Below are positions 52,083 through 61,416 of a DNA stretch of 64,000 bases, piece by piece. The notes below the pieces were generated by a model. The model saw nothing but the letters and a program-made list of their open reading frames with translations. It made no database searches and was not told the DNA's origin. Numbering within the stretch: the first letter of the stretch is position 1; each line of letters starts with the position of its first letter. The position numbers were made by a program, and so were the translations under genes. The stretch lies in contig NZ_KB894095.1 of the NCBI RefSeq assembly GCF_000374305.1, positions 496,001-560,000 on the forward strand, written 5' to 3'. The DNA is from Actinomadura flavalba DSM 45200. GTDB lineage: Bacteria; Actinomycetota; Actinomycetes; Streptosporangiales; Streptosporangiaceae.

Positions 52083-54938
52083 ATGTCCGATGCTCCTGGC
52101 ATCCTGGGGAGAGTGAACGCCCCTCTCGTCGGCCGTGCGGCCGAACTGGCCCTGCTCCGTGACGCGCTGGACGCCGCGCCCGGCGGCGTGCTCGTCGGCG
52201 GCGAGGCCGGGCTCGGCAAGACGCGGCTGCTGCGCGAGTTCACGGCGGGGCTCGGCGACGGGCACCGCGTGCTCGTCGGCGGCTGCCTCGAACTCGGCTC
52301 CGGCGGCCTGCCGTACGCGCCGTTCAGCACGATCCTGCGCGGGCTCGTCCGCGACATCGGCGTGGACGGCGTCACCGCGCTGCTGCCGCGTGGCGACACC
52401 TCCGGCCTGGCCCGGCTGCTGCCCGAGTTCGGCGAGCCCGAGACCGACACCGCGTCCGGCGAGGAACGCGCCCGGCTGTTCGAGCTGGTGCTGACGCTGC
52501 TGGAGGGCCTGGCCGCGCGCGGCCCCGTCGTCGTGGTCATCGAGGACGCCCACTGGGCCGACCGCTCCAGCCGCGACCTGCTGTCGTTCCTGCTGCGCAA
52601 CCTCGGCACCGCGCCGCTGCTCGTCCTCGTCACCTACCGCGCCGACGAACTGCACCGCGGCCACCCGTTGCGGCCGCTGCTGGCCGAACTCGGCCGCGTC
52701 GAGGGCGTCCGCCGCCTCGACCTGACCCGGCTCACCCAGCCCGACGTCGCCGAACTGGCCGCCGGGCTGCTCGGACGCCCCCTCGACCGCGACCTCGCGG
52801 GCCGCATCACCACCCGCAGCGAGGGCAACCCGCTGTTCGTCGAGGCGCTGCTGGAGGCCGACGGCACCCTGGTGTGCGAACTGCCCGAGTCGCTGCGCGA
52901 CCTGCTGCTCGCGGGCGTCGAACGGCTCCCCGAGGAGACGCAGGAGGTCCTGCGCGACGCCGCCGGCGGCGGCACCCGGCTCGAACACCGGCTGCTGTCG
53001 GCCGTCACCGGCCTGGACGACCGCGACCTCACCCGCGCGCTGCGCCCCGCCGTCGCCGCCAACGTCCTGGTCGTGGACGGCGACGGCTACGCCTTCCGGC
53101 ACGCCCTCATCCGCGAGGCCCTGCACGACGACCTGCTCCCCGGCGAGCACACCCGCCTGCACACCCGCTACGCGAAGGCCCTGGAGGACGACGGCACGCT
53201 CGTCCCGGCGCGGCGGCTGTGGGCGGAGCTGAGCCACCACTGGACGGCCGCGCACGACGCGCCGTGGGCGCTCGTCAGCTCGTGGCGCGCCGCGCACGAG
53301 GCGCGCAAGGCCGCCGCCTACGCCGAGTGCCTGACGATGCTCGAACGCGTCCTGGAGCTGTGGGACCGCGTCCCGGACGCCGCCGCGCGGCTCGGCACCG
53401 ACCAGGCCGACGTCCTCGGCCGCGCCGCGCACGCCGCCGAACTGGCGGGCGAGCTGGAACGCGGCCTCAAGCTCACCGACGCCGCGCTCGTCCGCGTCGG
53501 CGGCGCCCCCGAGCGCCGGGCGGGGCTGCTCGTCCTGCGCGGCGGGTTGCGGCACCAGCTCGCCCGGCCCGGCTTCATCGAGGACTTGCGCGAGGCCGTC
53601 GAGGTCCTGCCGGACGAGCCGACCAAGCTGCGCGCCCACGCCCTGTCCATCCTCGCCCAGTACGGACGGCTCACCACCGGCATCGAGGAGGCGCGCCGCC
53701 ACGCCCGCGAGTCGCTGCGGATCGCGCGGCGGATCGGTGACGCGGGCGGCGAGACGCACGCGCTCACCACGCTGTTCTGCGTCGACATCGAGTACGGCGC
53801 GCACTTCGAGCGCATCGAGGAGGTGCGGCGGGCCGTCGAGCGGAACGCGCAGCCGTCGGCGGTGCTGCGCCTGGCCGTCATCGAGTCGCACTACCTGGAG
53901 GGGCTCGGCCGGCACGCCGACGCCGTCGCCGCCGCCGCGCGCGGCTACGAGCAGGCCCGCGAGTTCGGGCTGGCCCGCACCCAGGGCACGTTCCTGGCGA
54001 TCAACAAGGGCGAGCCGCTGCTGTCGCTCGGCCGGTTCGACGAGGCGCTGACCGTCACCCGCCAGGCCCTCGACCAGGACCCGCCGATCACGATCCGCAC
54101 GTCGCTGCTCGTGCTGGACGGCCTGCTCGCGCTGTACCGGGGCGACGTGGCGACGGCGCGGCGCCGCATCGCCGACACCGACGGCATCGCGTCGTTCACG
54201 CAACGCTGGCCGAAGACGCAGGACTACTTCGCCGCGCTGCGCCTCAAGGGCGAGACGCTGTTCGCGGAGGGCCGGTACGCCGAGGCGCTGGCGTCCGCCG
54301 GTCCCGTCCTGGACCTGCCCGGCCTGCCGGACGACGCCCGGTACGCCTGGCCCGTCCTGACGCTCGCGGCGCGCGCCGTCACCGCCCTCGACGACGACGT
54401 CGAGACGCTGCTGCGCCCGCTGGAGAAGCGCGCCATCGACACCGACGTGCGCGGCCCCGTCCAGGAGGCGTGGTCCGCGCTGTTCCGCGCCGAGACCGGC
54501 TACGCGCGGGGCGAGCGCGACTGCGCGGCGTTCGACGCCGTCGCCGCCGCCTGGGACGCGCTGGACCAGCCCTACGACCGCGCGCTGGCGCTGGAGCGCG
54601 CCGCCCGCTGCGCGCTGGCGGCGGGCGGTGCCGAGGCCGCCGCCGAACGCGTCGCCACGGCCACCGCGATCTCCCGCGAGCTGGGCGCGGCCCCGCTGAC
54701 CGACCGGCTGGCCGGGCTGGCCCCCCGGAGCCGCAGCACGGCCCCGCTGGGGCTGACGCCGCGCGAGTACGAGGTGCTGCGCCTGCTCGCCGACGGCGGC
54801 AGCAACCGCGCCATCGCCGCCGACCTGCACATCTCCGCGAAGACGGCCAGCGTGCACGTCTCCAACATCCTCGCCAAGATCGGCGCCGCGACGCGCGGTG
54901 AGGCGGCGGCCAAGGCGCACCGCCTCGGCCTCTTCTGA
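52083..54938 (+). CDS. LuxR-family (LAL-type) regulator with AAA ATPase domain
   Basis: 951 residues. Walker A G-E-A-G-L-G-K-T (about 40-47), Walker B V-V-V-I-E-D-A-H-W-A-D, a long tetratricopeptide-like helical middle, and a C-terminal LuxR HTH (about 890-951; L-T-P-R-E-Y-E-V-L-R-L-L-A-D-G). LAL regulators control antibiotic or sugar genes in actinomycetes. ATG 52083 has AGGAG 4 bases upstream; GTG 52113 with a better-spaced GGGGAGA is an alternative start. The target genes are unknown. Confidence 0.88.
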   Translation: MSDAPGILGRVNAPLVGRAAELALLRDALDAAPGGVLVGGEAGLGKTRLLREFTAGLGDGHRVLVGGCLELGSGGLPYAPFSTILRGLVRDIGVDGVTALLPRGDTSGLARLLPEFGEPETDTASGEERARLFELVLTLLEGLAARGPVVVVIEDAHWADRSSRDLLSFLLRNLGTAPLLVLVTYRADELHRGHPLRPLLAELGRVEGVRRLDLTRLTQPDVAELAAGLLGRPLDRDLAGRITTRSEGNPLFVEALLEADGTLVCELPESLRDLLLAGVERLPEETQEVLRDAAGGGTRLEHRLLSAVTGLDDRDLTRALRPAVAANVLVVDGDGYAFRHALIREALHDDLLPGEHTRLHTRYAKALEDDGTLVPARRLWAELSHHWTAAHDAPWALVSSWRAAHEARKAAAYAECLTMLERVLELWDRVPDAAARLGTDQADVLGRAAHAAELAGELERGLKLTDAALVRVGGAPERRAGLLVLRGGLRHQLARPGFIEDLREAVEVLPDEPTKLRAHALSILAQYGRLTTGIEEARRHARESLRIARRIGDAGGETHALTTLFCVDIEYGAHFERIEEVRRAVERNAQPSAVLRLAVIESHYLEGLGRHADAVAAAARGYEQAREFGLARTQGTFLAINKGEPLLSLGRFDEALTVTRQALDQDPPITIRTSLLVLDGLLALYRGDVATARRRIADTDGIASFTQRWPKTQDYFAALRLKGETLFAEGRYAEALASAGPVLDLPGLPDDARYAWPVLTLAARAVTALDDDVETLLRPLEKRAIDTDVRGPVQEAWSALFRAETGYARGERDCAAFDAVAAAWDALDQPYDRALALERAARCALAAGGAEAAAERVATATAISRELGAAPLTDRLAGLAPRSRSTAPLGLTPREYEVLRLLADGGSNRAIAADLHISAKTASVHVSNILAKIGAATRGEAAAKAHRLGLF

Positions 54939-54958
54939 CCCCCCGCGCGAAGGCGAAG

Positions 54959-55004
54959 GGTCCGAGGACGGGGGCCTCCCCTCCCGGGCACCCGTCCTCG
55001 GACC
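54959..55004 (+). terminator. Terminator after the LAL regulator gene
   Basis: GGTCCGAGGACGGG and CCCGTCCTCGGACC form a perfect 14-bp stem with an 18-base loop, 20 bases after the stop. The remainder of the 277-base gap to 55215 shows no gene. Confidence 0.75.
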
Positions 55005-55215
55005 GTCGGACCACACGGGAACTTCAGTGGTCGGCCCTCTCGTCACGGGGAACGCGTATGAACGCGGTTCATCTCCGCTCGGAGAGGCGGCCCCCGATCC
55101 GTCCGGCCGTGAGCCAGTCTTCCGGCCGGAGAGGCGGTCCGCCACGGATGCGCGCCCGTATCCGCATACCTATTCCGCGCGGTAGGCGGCTACGCACGGC
55201 ACGAACCGGGACGGA

Positions 55216-56019
55216 TCACCCAGGGACGCGGGCGACGCAGAACACCGTCTGGCCGAACGGCGGCCGGACGACGCGCTCGATGAGGCGCGTCGCCGGGATG
55301 ACCGTACGGTCGTAGATCTTGACGAGACGCGGGTCGGGGTAACCGACGCCGCCGCGCCGGACCGCCGCCCACCAGGCGATGCCGCCGAGGAAGTTGATCG
55401 GCTTGAGCACCTCGGGGACGAGCCCGGCGCCCTCCACCGACGCGCGCAGCGTCGCCGGGGTGTAGCGGGTGACGTGCCCGACCTTGCGGTCGAAGTCGCC
55501 GTAGAGCTGCATGTAGCCGGGCACCCAGATGACGATCCGGCCGCCGGGCAGCGTGACGGCGGCCAGGTCGCGCAGCGCCTGCACGTCGTCCTTGATGTGC
55601 TCCAGCACGTTCATCATGACGACGGTGTCGACCCGCTGCCGGATGTCGATCTCGGCGGGCAGTTCGAGGTCGATGACCTCGACGTCGGTGGAGTCCCGGT
55701 ACCGCTCGCGCAGCTCACCGACGCAGTACGGGTCGTTGTCGCTGACGGCGAGGTAGTCCAGGCGCCCGGCGAACTGCTCGGAGAAGTGCCCGAGCCCCGA
55801 GCCGATCTCCAGCAGCGACCGGCCGACGTGCGGCGCCACCATGTCGCGTTCGTACTTGCGGTAGTTGCGACCCTCGTCGCCCCCGAGATGGTTCTCCAGG
55901 GCTCCGTCGCCGGCCGCCGGCTGGACCAGGTCGCCGCCGGTCGCCGGGGCCTGGCGGCCACCGCCGAGGAGTCTGCCGAGCATGCCGGGGCGAGTGTTCT
56001 GCTGACCTCGTGACTGCAT
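55216..56019 (-). CDS. Class I SAM-dependent methyltransferase
   Basis: 267 residues from ATG 56019. SAM motif L-L-E-I-G-S-G-L-G-H-F, acidic D-N-D-P-Y, and V-M-M-N-V-L-E-H-I-K-D-D, with a W-V-P-G-Y-M-Q-L-Y-G-D-F-D-R-K-V-G-H segment common to methyltransferases in surface-glycan and lipid clusters. Substrate unknown. Divergent from the IclR gene. Confidence 0.82.
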   Translation of the reverse strand: MQSRGQQNTRPGMLGRLLGGGRQAPATGGDLVQPAAGDGALENHLGGDEGRNYRKYERDMVAPHVGRSLLEIGSGLGHFSEQFAGRLDYLAVSDNDPYCVGELRERYRDSTDVEVIDLELPAEIDIRQRVDTVVMMNVLEHIKDDVQALRDLAAVTLPGGRIVIWVPGYMQLYGDFDRKVGHVTRYTPATLRASVEGAGLVPEVLKPINFLGGIAWWAAVRRGGVGYPDPRLVKIYDRTVIPATRLIERVVRPPFGQTVFCVARVPG

Positions 56020-56356
56020 GGTTTCCGCTCGTTGGTGCGTGCGTGGCGCCGCGGACCGGGGCGATGCCCGCCGGTCCCGGGCGCTGGAAGTCACGACAGT
56101 CTAGTCACGGTGCGGCCGGGCGGCGTGGTCCGCAGCCGCCCCGGGACGCGGCGGAGGGGGTCCGGCGGGAGCACACGGCGTGTCGCCGGGGCCGCGTCCC
56201 GGGGCGGGGCCCAGAGCACCTCGGGTGGACGAAACATAGCAACCGGGCACGCAGGGGTCATGCCGGTGATTTTCATATGGTGCAACGGTCCGGCCGCCTT
56301 TCGGACCGCCGTCGCGAGCGCCGGAACGGGTTTCGGCAGGGGACTTGACCGCACGC
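56020..56356. other. 337-bp divergent gap
   Basis: Between the methyltransferase and IclR genes. A 7-bp inverted repeat CGGTCCG (56286-56292) / CGGACCG (56302-56308) lies 49 bases before the IclR start and is a candidate IclR site. No gene was seen in the gap. Confidence 0.4.
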
Positions 56357-57139
56357 ATGACACAGGGTTCGCTTTCCGTAATGGACGAGACACGCAAGCC
56401 AACGTTGATCTCCTCGGTGCGGCGTGCCCTGCACCTGATGGAGGTGGTGGCGTCTCACCCCGGCGGGGCGCCCGCCAAGCAGCTCGCCCGCGAGTCCGGC
56501 ATCCCGCTCGCCACCGCCTACCACCTGCTGCGGACGCTGGCCCACGAGGGCTACGCGGTGCGGCTCGCGGACGGCCTGTGGGTGCTCGGCGACCGGCTGG
56601 ACGCGCTGCGCGGGCAGAGCCGCGACCAGCGGCTGCTGGCCCGCATCCGTCCGACGCTCGTCGCGTTGCGCGACGAGCTGGGCGCCGCGTCGTACTTCGG
56701 CATGCACGTGGACGGCGAGATCCGCGTCATCGACATCGCCGACGGCCCGCGCACGCCCCGCGTGGACCTGTGGGTCGGCTTCGAGGACGCCGCGCACGCC
56801 ACGGCGATCGGCAAGTGCGTCCTCACCCAGCTCCCCGAGGACCACCGCCGCGACTACCTGTCCCGCCACCCCCTGAAGGACCTCACCCCGAACACGATGA
56901 CGTCGGAGTCGCGCCTGCTGACGGCGCTGCGCCGCCCGGCGCCGCTGCTGCTGGACCGCGAGGAGTACCTGGTCGGGACGAGCTGCGCGGCCGTCCCGGT
57001 CACGAACGCGGCGGGCACCGTCACCGGCGCGCTCGCCGTCTCCTGCCACACGGCGCGCTTCGGCAAGATCGAGGCCGCCACGCACCGCATCCGCGCCACC
57101 GCCGACCGCCTGGCCCGAACCCTCACCCTGACCCTCTGA
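56357..57139 (+). CDS. IclR-family transcriptional regulator
   Basis: 260 residues. N-terminal winged HTH (about 15-75; S-G-I-P-L-A-T-A-Y-H-L-L-R-T-L) and the IclR effector domain with A-A-H... the H-A-T-A-I-G-K-C-V-L signature and a late V-G-T-S-C-A-A-V-P-V. Such regulators respond to aromatic or short-chain metabolites. TTG 56345 or ATG 56381 are other starts. Convergent with the thiolase gene, possibly its regulator. Confidence 0.88.
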   Translation: MTQGSLSVMDETRKPTLISSVRRALHLMEVVASHPGGAPAKQLARESGIPLATAYHLLRTLAHEGYAVRLADGLWVLGDRLDALRGQSRDQRLLARIRPTLVALRDELGAASYFGMHVDGEIRVIDIADGPRTPRVDLWVGFEDAAHATAIGKCVLTQLPEDHRRDYLSRHPLKDLTPNTMTSESRLLTALRRPAPLLLDREEYLVGTSCAAVPVTNAAGTVTGALAVSCHTARFGKIEAATHRIRATADRLARTLTLTL

Positions 57140-57224
57140 CCCGCCACCTTGACCCGCACCCTGACTCGGCGCCGTCCGCCGGCGCGCCTGTCCGTAACCC
57201 GTCCGGCGGCCGTCGCGGAACGAC

Positions 57225-57260
57225 GGAACGGGCGGGTCTCCATGGAGACCCGCCCGTTCC
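57225..57260. terminator. 36-bp perfect palindrome between convergent genes
   Basis: GGAACGGGCGGGTCTCCA and its exact reverse complement abut, giving a 16-bp stem with a CCATGG-centred tip, between the IclR stop (57139) and thiolase stop (57269). A bidirectional terminator. Confidence 0.8.
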
Positions 57261-57268
57261 GGGGCGTT

Positions 57269-58402
57269 CTAGAGGCGCTCGATGATGGTGGCGTTGGCCT
57301 GGCCGCCGCCTTCGCACATCGTCTGGAGGCCGTAGCGGCCTCCGGTGCGCTCCAGTTCGTGCAGGAGCTTGGTCATGAGGATGCCGCCGGTGGCGCCGAG
57401 GGGGTGGCCGAGGGCGATGGCGCCGCCGTTGGGGTTGGTCTTCTCCAGCGACGCGCCGGTGTCGGCCGCCCACGCCAGCGGGACGGGCGCGAACGCCTCG
57501 TTGACCTCGAAGGCGTCGATGTCGTCGATCTTCAGGCCGGACTTGGCGAGCGCCTTCTCCGTCGCCGGGATCGGGCCGGTCAGCATGTAGACGGGGTCCG
57601 AGCCGGTGATGGCGAGGGTGTGGATGCGGGCGCGGGGCGTCAGATCGTACTGCTTGACGGCCTCCTCGGACGCGATGAGCAGCGCCGACGCGCCGATGGA
57701 GATCTGCGAGGCGACGGCGGCCGTGATGGCCCAGCCCTCGCGCAGCGGGTTGAGGCCCGCCATCTTCTCCATCGAGGTGTCGGGGCGGGCGCCCTCGTCC
57801 TTGGCGAGCCCGGCGATCGGGGCGATCTCGCGGTCGAAGTACCCGGCCTCGATCGCCTTGGCGGCGCGGCGGTGGCTCTCCAGCGCGAACCGCTCCAGGT
57901 CCTCGCGGGACAGGCCCCACTTCTCGGCCATGAGCTGCGCGCCGCGGAACTGGGAGATCTCCTGCATGCCGTAGCGCTCGGCCCAGCCCTCACCGAAGGG
58001 GAAGTCGAGCCCCTGCACGATGCTGGCGCCCATCGGCACCTTGGCCATCTGCTCGACGCCCGCGGCGACGACCAGGTCCTGCGTGCCCGACAGCACGCCC
58101 TGCGCGGCGAAGTGGATCGACTGCTGCGACGAGCCGCACTGCCGGTCGATGGTGACGCCGGGAACGTTCTCGGGCAGCCCGGCCGACAGCCACGCGGTGC
58201 GGGCGATGTCGAGCGCCTGCGGGCCGACCTGCATGACGCAGCCCATGATGACGTCTTCGACGGCCGAGGGGTCCACCCCGGTGCGGCCGACGAGTTCCTT
58301 GAGCACGTGCGCCCCGAGGTCGGCCGGGTGGACGTCCTTGAGGGCGCCCTTCTTGGTTCCGACGGGGGTACGGACCGCGCCGACGATGTACGCCTCGGCC
58401 AC
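57269..58402 (-). CDS. Thiolase (acetyl-CoA C-acyltransferase)
   Basis: 377 residues. Catalytic Cys in R-Q-C-G-S-S-Q-Q, G-H-P-L-G-A-T-G (His) and C-E-G-G-G-Q-A-N (Cys) near the C terminus; N-E-A-F-A. Full length. Cleaves or forms beta-ketoacyl-CoA in fatty-acid or related metabolism; no beta-oxidation partner is adjacent. GTG 58402. Confidence 0.9.
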   Translation of the reverse strand: MAEAYIVGAVRTPVGTKKGALKDVHPADLGAHVLKELVGRTGVDPSAVEDVIMGCVMQVGPQALDIARTAWLSAGLPENVPGVTIDRQCGSSQQSIHFAAQGVLSGTQDLVVAAGVEQMAKVPMGASIVQGLDFPFGEGWAERYGMQEISQFRGAQLMAEKWGLSREDLERFALESHRRAAKAIEAGYFDREIAPIAGLAKDEGARPDTSMEKMAGLNPLREGWAITAAVASQISIGASALLIASEEAVKQYDLTPRARIHTLAITGSDPVYMLTGPIPATEKALAKSGLKIDDIDAFEVNEAFAPVPLAWAADTGASLEKTNPNGGAIALGHPLGATGGILMTKLLHELERTGGRYGLQTMCEGGGQANATIIERL

Positions 58403-58439
58403 TACGCCTCCAAAGTGCGGGGTTAGGGTTCCGTCCCAT

Positions 58440-58458
58440 AACCGAGTGAGATTCGGTT
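58440..58458. promoter_or_regulatory. Inverted repeat AACCGA/TCGGTT upstream of the thiolase
   Basis: Six-bp arms (58440-58445, 58453-58458) with a 7-base spacer, 38-56 bases before the thiolase GTG on the minus strand. A second palindrome TTACCG-TC-CGGTAA lies at 58533-58546. Both are candidate operators. Confidence 0.3.
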
Positions 58459-58547
58459 TAAGTCAGTATGAGATTACATCGGCGTGAGTGCAAAGCGATG
58501 TGAGCTGTGTCTCCGTCCGCCGGAGCGCAATATTACCGTCCGGTAAG

Positions 58548-60536
58548 TCAGGGCCGGTCGGGCCCGTGGACGGCGCGTCCCTCGGCGTCGTCCCCGAGCG
58601 TGTCGCGGGCCAGTCCGACGAGCAGTTCCGTCAGCTCCGGCCGGTCCTCGGGCGACCAGCCCTCCAGGCAGTGCGCCAGGCCGCGCACCCGCGCCGCGAC
58701 GAGCCGCTCCGCGACAGAGCGCCCCGGCGGCGTGATCACCAGGTCGCCCGCGTCGCGCTCGACGTAGCCGCGCGCCACGAGCCCGTCGACGAACGGGCGG
58801 CCCTCGTCCACCGAGATCCCCGCGCGGTCGGCCAGCGCCGGGCCGGACACGCGCTCCTCCCGAGCGATCCGGCACAGCGCCCACATCTCCCCCGCGGGCA
58901 GGTCGACCCCGGCGGCCGGGCCGAGCCGCGCGTACATCTCGCGCGCGCCGCTGTCGCGCCGCAGCAGCTCCGACAGCGACCGCTCGGCCTCCTCCTGCGA
59001 CGTGCGCGCGGACGCGCCGCCGAGCGACGGGCCGTAGTCGGGGGCCTGCGCCGTCGAGCGCAGCGGCAGTTCCTTCAGGAACCACGTCAGCACGAACGCG
59101 ACGACGCCGAACGGCACCGCCCACAGGAACACGGTCTGGATCGCGTCGGAGTAGGCGTGCAGGAAGTCCTGCCGGACCGGCGGCGGGAACCGGTCGATGA
59201 GCGCCGGATTCCCCTGGACGGCGTCCGGGTCGAAGCCGGGCGGCAGCTCGCCGCGCCGCACCAGTTCCTCCATGTTGTGCGCCAGCCGCGCCGCGAACAC
59301 CGACCCGAAGACGGCGACGCCGAACGAACCGCCGATCTGCCGGAAGAACGTCACGCCGGACGTCGCGGCGCCCAGGTCGGCGTAGGGCACCTGGTTCTGC
59401 ACGGCGATGACGATGACCTGCATGACCAGGCCGAGCCCGAAGCCGAGCAGCGCGAACCGCAGGCTGAGCTGGAGGGTGGAGGACGTCTCGTCCATCCGCG
59501 ACAGCAGGAACAGCGCGACGGCGATCAGCGGCGTCCCGACGATCGGGTAGATCCGGTAGCGGCCGGTGCGGCTGATGAGCTGCCCCGACCCGATCGACGC
59601 GACGAGCAGCCCCGCCATCATCGGCAGCAGGTGCACGCCGGACATCGTGGGCGTCACACCGTGCACGATCTGGAGGTAGATCGGGATGAACGTCAGCGCG
59701 CCGAACATCGCGAACCCGACGACGAAGCTGATCGCCGACCCGACCGAGAACACCGGCGCGCGGAACAGGCCCAGCGGCAGCACCGGTTCGGCGGCGCGGC
59801 GCTCCGCCCAGATCCACGCGGCGATCAGGACGAGCGCGAGCGCGCCGAGCCCGATGATCTGCGGGGAGAGCCAGGCGTACTCGGTGCCGCCCCACGTCGT
59901 CAGCAGGACCAGCGCCACCGACCATCCGACGATGAGCAGCGTGCCCAGGTAGTCGATGCGGTGCCGGTGCCGCCGCGACGGCGTCCGCAGCACGACCGCG
60001 ATGGCGACGAGCGCCAGCGCCCCGATCGGCAGGTTGATGTAGAACACCCACCGCCACGACAGGTTGTCGACGAACCAGCCGCCCAGCAGCGGCCCGCACA
60101 CGCTCGCCACGCCGAACACGGCGCCGAACAGGCCCTGGTAGCGGCCCCGGTCGCGCGGCGGGACGACGTCCCCGACGATCGCGACGACGAGCACCATGAG
60201 CCCGCCGCCGCCCAGCCCCTGCACCGCGCGGAACGCGATGAGCTGCGCCATGTCGCCCGCCTGGCCGCACAACGCCGACCCGGCCAGGAAGATCACGATG
60301 GACGTCTGGAACAGCCGTTTCCGCCCGTACTGGTCGCCCAGTTTGCCCCACAGCGGCGTGGACGCCGTCGCGGCCAGCAGGTACGCCGTCACCACCCACG
60401 ACAGGTGGTTCAGGCCGCCCAGGTCGCTGACGATGGTCGGCAGCGCCGTCGAGACGATCGTCTGGTCGAGCGCCGCCAGCAGCATCGCCAGCATCAGCGA
60501 GCCGAGGATGACGGCGAGATCCCGCCCCTTCGGCAT
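58548..60536 (-). CDS. EmrB/QacA-type MFS exporter with C-terminal winged-helix domain
   Basis: 662 residues from ATG 60536 (a GAGGA ribosome site is 7 bases before it; GTG 60575 is possible). Fourteen-segment DHA2 drug exporter with L-D-x-T-I-V-x-x-A-L-P and G-K-L-G-D-Q-Y-G-R-K motifs, then about 125 extra residues after the last membrane segment resembling a MarR-like winged helix (A-G-I-S-V-D-E-G-R-P-F-V-D-G-L-V-A-R-G-Y-V). Possibly a built-in sensor; substrate unknown. Confidence 0.82.
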   Translation of the reverse strand: MPKGRDLAVILGSLMLAMLLAALDQTIVSTALPTIVSDLGGLNHLSWVVTAYLLAATASTPLWGKLGDQYGRKRLFQTSIVIFLAGSALCGQAGDMAQLIAFRAVQGLGGGGLMVLVVAIVGDVVPPRDRGRYQGLFGAVFGVASVCGPLLGGWFVDNLSWRWVFYINLPIGALALVAIAVVLRTPSRRHRHRIDYLGTLLIVGWSVALVLLTTWGGTEYAWLSPQIIGLGALALVLIAAWIWAERRAAEPVLPLGLFRAPVFSVGSAISFVVGFAMFGALTFIPIYLQIVHGVTPTMSGVHLLPMMAGLLVASIGSGQLISRTGRYRIYPIVGTPLIAVALFLLSRMDETSSTLQLSLRFALLGFGLGLVMQVIVIAVQNQVPYADLGAATSGVTFFRQIGGSFGVAVFGSVFAARLAHNMEELVRRGELPPGFDPDAVQGNPALIDRFPPPVRQDFLHAYSDAIQTVFLWAVPFGVVAFVLTWFLKELPLRSTAQAPDYGPSLGGASARTSQEEAERSLSELLRRDSGAREMYARLGPAAGVDLPAGEMWALCRIAREERVSGPALADRAGISVDEGRPFVDGLVARGYVERDAGDLVITPPGRSVAERLVAARVRGLAHCLEGWSPEDRPELTELLVGLARDTLGDDAEGRAVHGPDRP

Positions 60537-60650
60537 CACGGCGTCCTCGCCGTCCACCGCCCTGTGAGCCGCCACGCCGCACCCCCATGCCGCCCGTCCC
60601 CGAGATCTCCCTACCCCGGCGCACCGGGAAGATCACGCGGAACGCGCAGG

Positions 60651-61058
60651 TCAGGGCAGCAGGTCGCGGGAGACCTTCGCGGCGCCGATCGCGGCGGCGC
60701 TGCCCGAGACCGTGACGGCGGCGGCCGTGACCCAGCCGGGCAGGTGGTGGCGGGTCTTGAGGCCGGCGGCGGTGTCGAGCGCGTCCACGGCGAGGCCGAG
60801 CCGGAGCCAGATGCGCTTGTTCTTGCCGCGCGCCAGCAGGTAACCGGCGCCCAGGACGATCTCGCGGGCGCCGAACGCGCGGGTGACGTAGTCGCGTCCG
60901 GCGTCGGGGCCGGAGCGGACGCCGAGCACGCGGGCGGTGACGTCGGGGGCGGCGAACGCCGCCAGGCCGAGGACGACGCGGCCCCGGGCGAGGGACGCGA
61001 CGGCGGCGTCGAGGCGGGCGTCGATCGGGTTCTTGGCGTCCTGCTTCTCATCGGTCAC
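60651..61058 (-). CDS. Small membrane protein, DUF4267-like
   Basis: 135 residues from GTG 61058. A short charged start, then roughly four hydrophobic segments with A-R-G-R-V-V-L-G-L-A-A-F and A-F-G-A-R-E-I-V-L-G-A-G-Y. Function unknown. Divergent from the 54-residue membrane gene. Confidence 0.65.
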   Translation of the reverse strand: MTDEKQDAKNPIDARLDAAVASLARGRVVLGLAAFAAPDVTARVLGVRSGPDAGRDYVTRAFGAREIVLGAGYLLARGKNKRIWLRLGLAVDALDTAAGLKTRHHLPGWVTAAAVTVSGSAAAIGAAKVSRDLLP

Positions 61059-61127
61059 ACGCGTGAGCGTAGTGCCGGACGGCGGTCTAGGCTGGAGGCC
61101 CCCGGTACCCCGGATCGAAGGTGGCCC

Positions 61128-61292
61128 ATGGAAGGACTGCTCTCGCTGGCGGTCGTGGCGGTGCTCGCGGCGTTCGCGGTGCGCTGGGCGGCGGGCAAGC
61201 TGCGGCTGCCGGTCCCCGGCAAGTCGGCCGTCATCATCATCTTCGTCCTCGTCGCCCTCGCCATGTGGGGACAGGACATCAACGGCCGCTGA
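61128..61292 (+). CDS. 54-residue two-segment membrane protein
   Basis: Two hydrophobic segments (about 3-20 and 34-48) joined by a basic loop, ending G-Q-D-I-N-G-R. ATG 61128 has GAAGG about 8 bases upstream. It is short, so confidence rests on its composition and position between divergent/downstream genes. Function unknown. Confidence 0.55.
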   Translation: MEGLLSLAVVAVLAAFAVRWAAGKLRLPVPGKSAVIIIFVLVALAMWGQDINGR

Positions 61293-61416
61293 CGGCGCGC
61301 GAACCTTCGCCCCGCAGGACGCGTCATATCCCGGAGAACCGGCCTCCCGTCCAAGCCCCGCGTCCGTCCGGACGGCGGGGCGGCGCGGGCGGCCGCCGAG
61401 CCGAGGGAGATCCGAC

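Noticed and set aside
51690..55145. A 1151-codon open frame antisense to the LAL regulator
   Set aside because: It is the mirror of a real gene with clear ATPase and LuxR domains; GC-rich DNA keeps antisense frames open. Its product is low-complexity Ala/Gly/Arg/Val/Gln with no domain.
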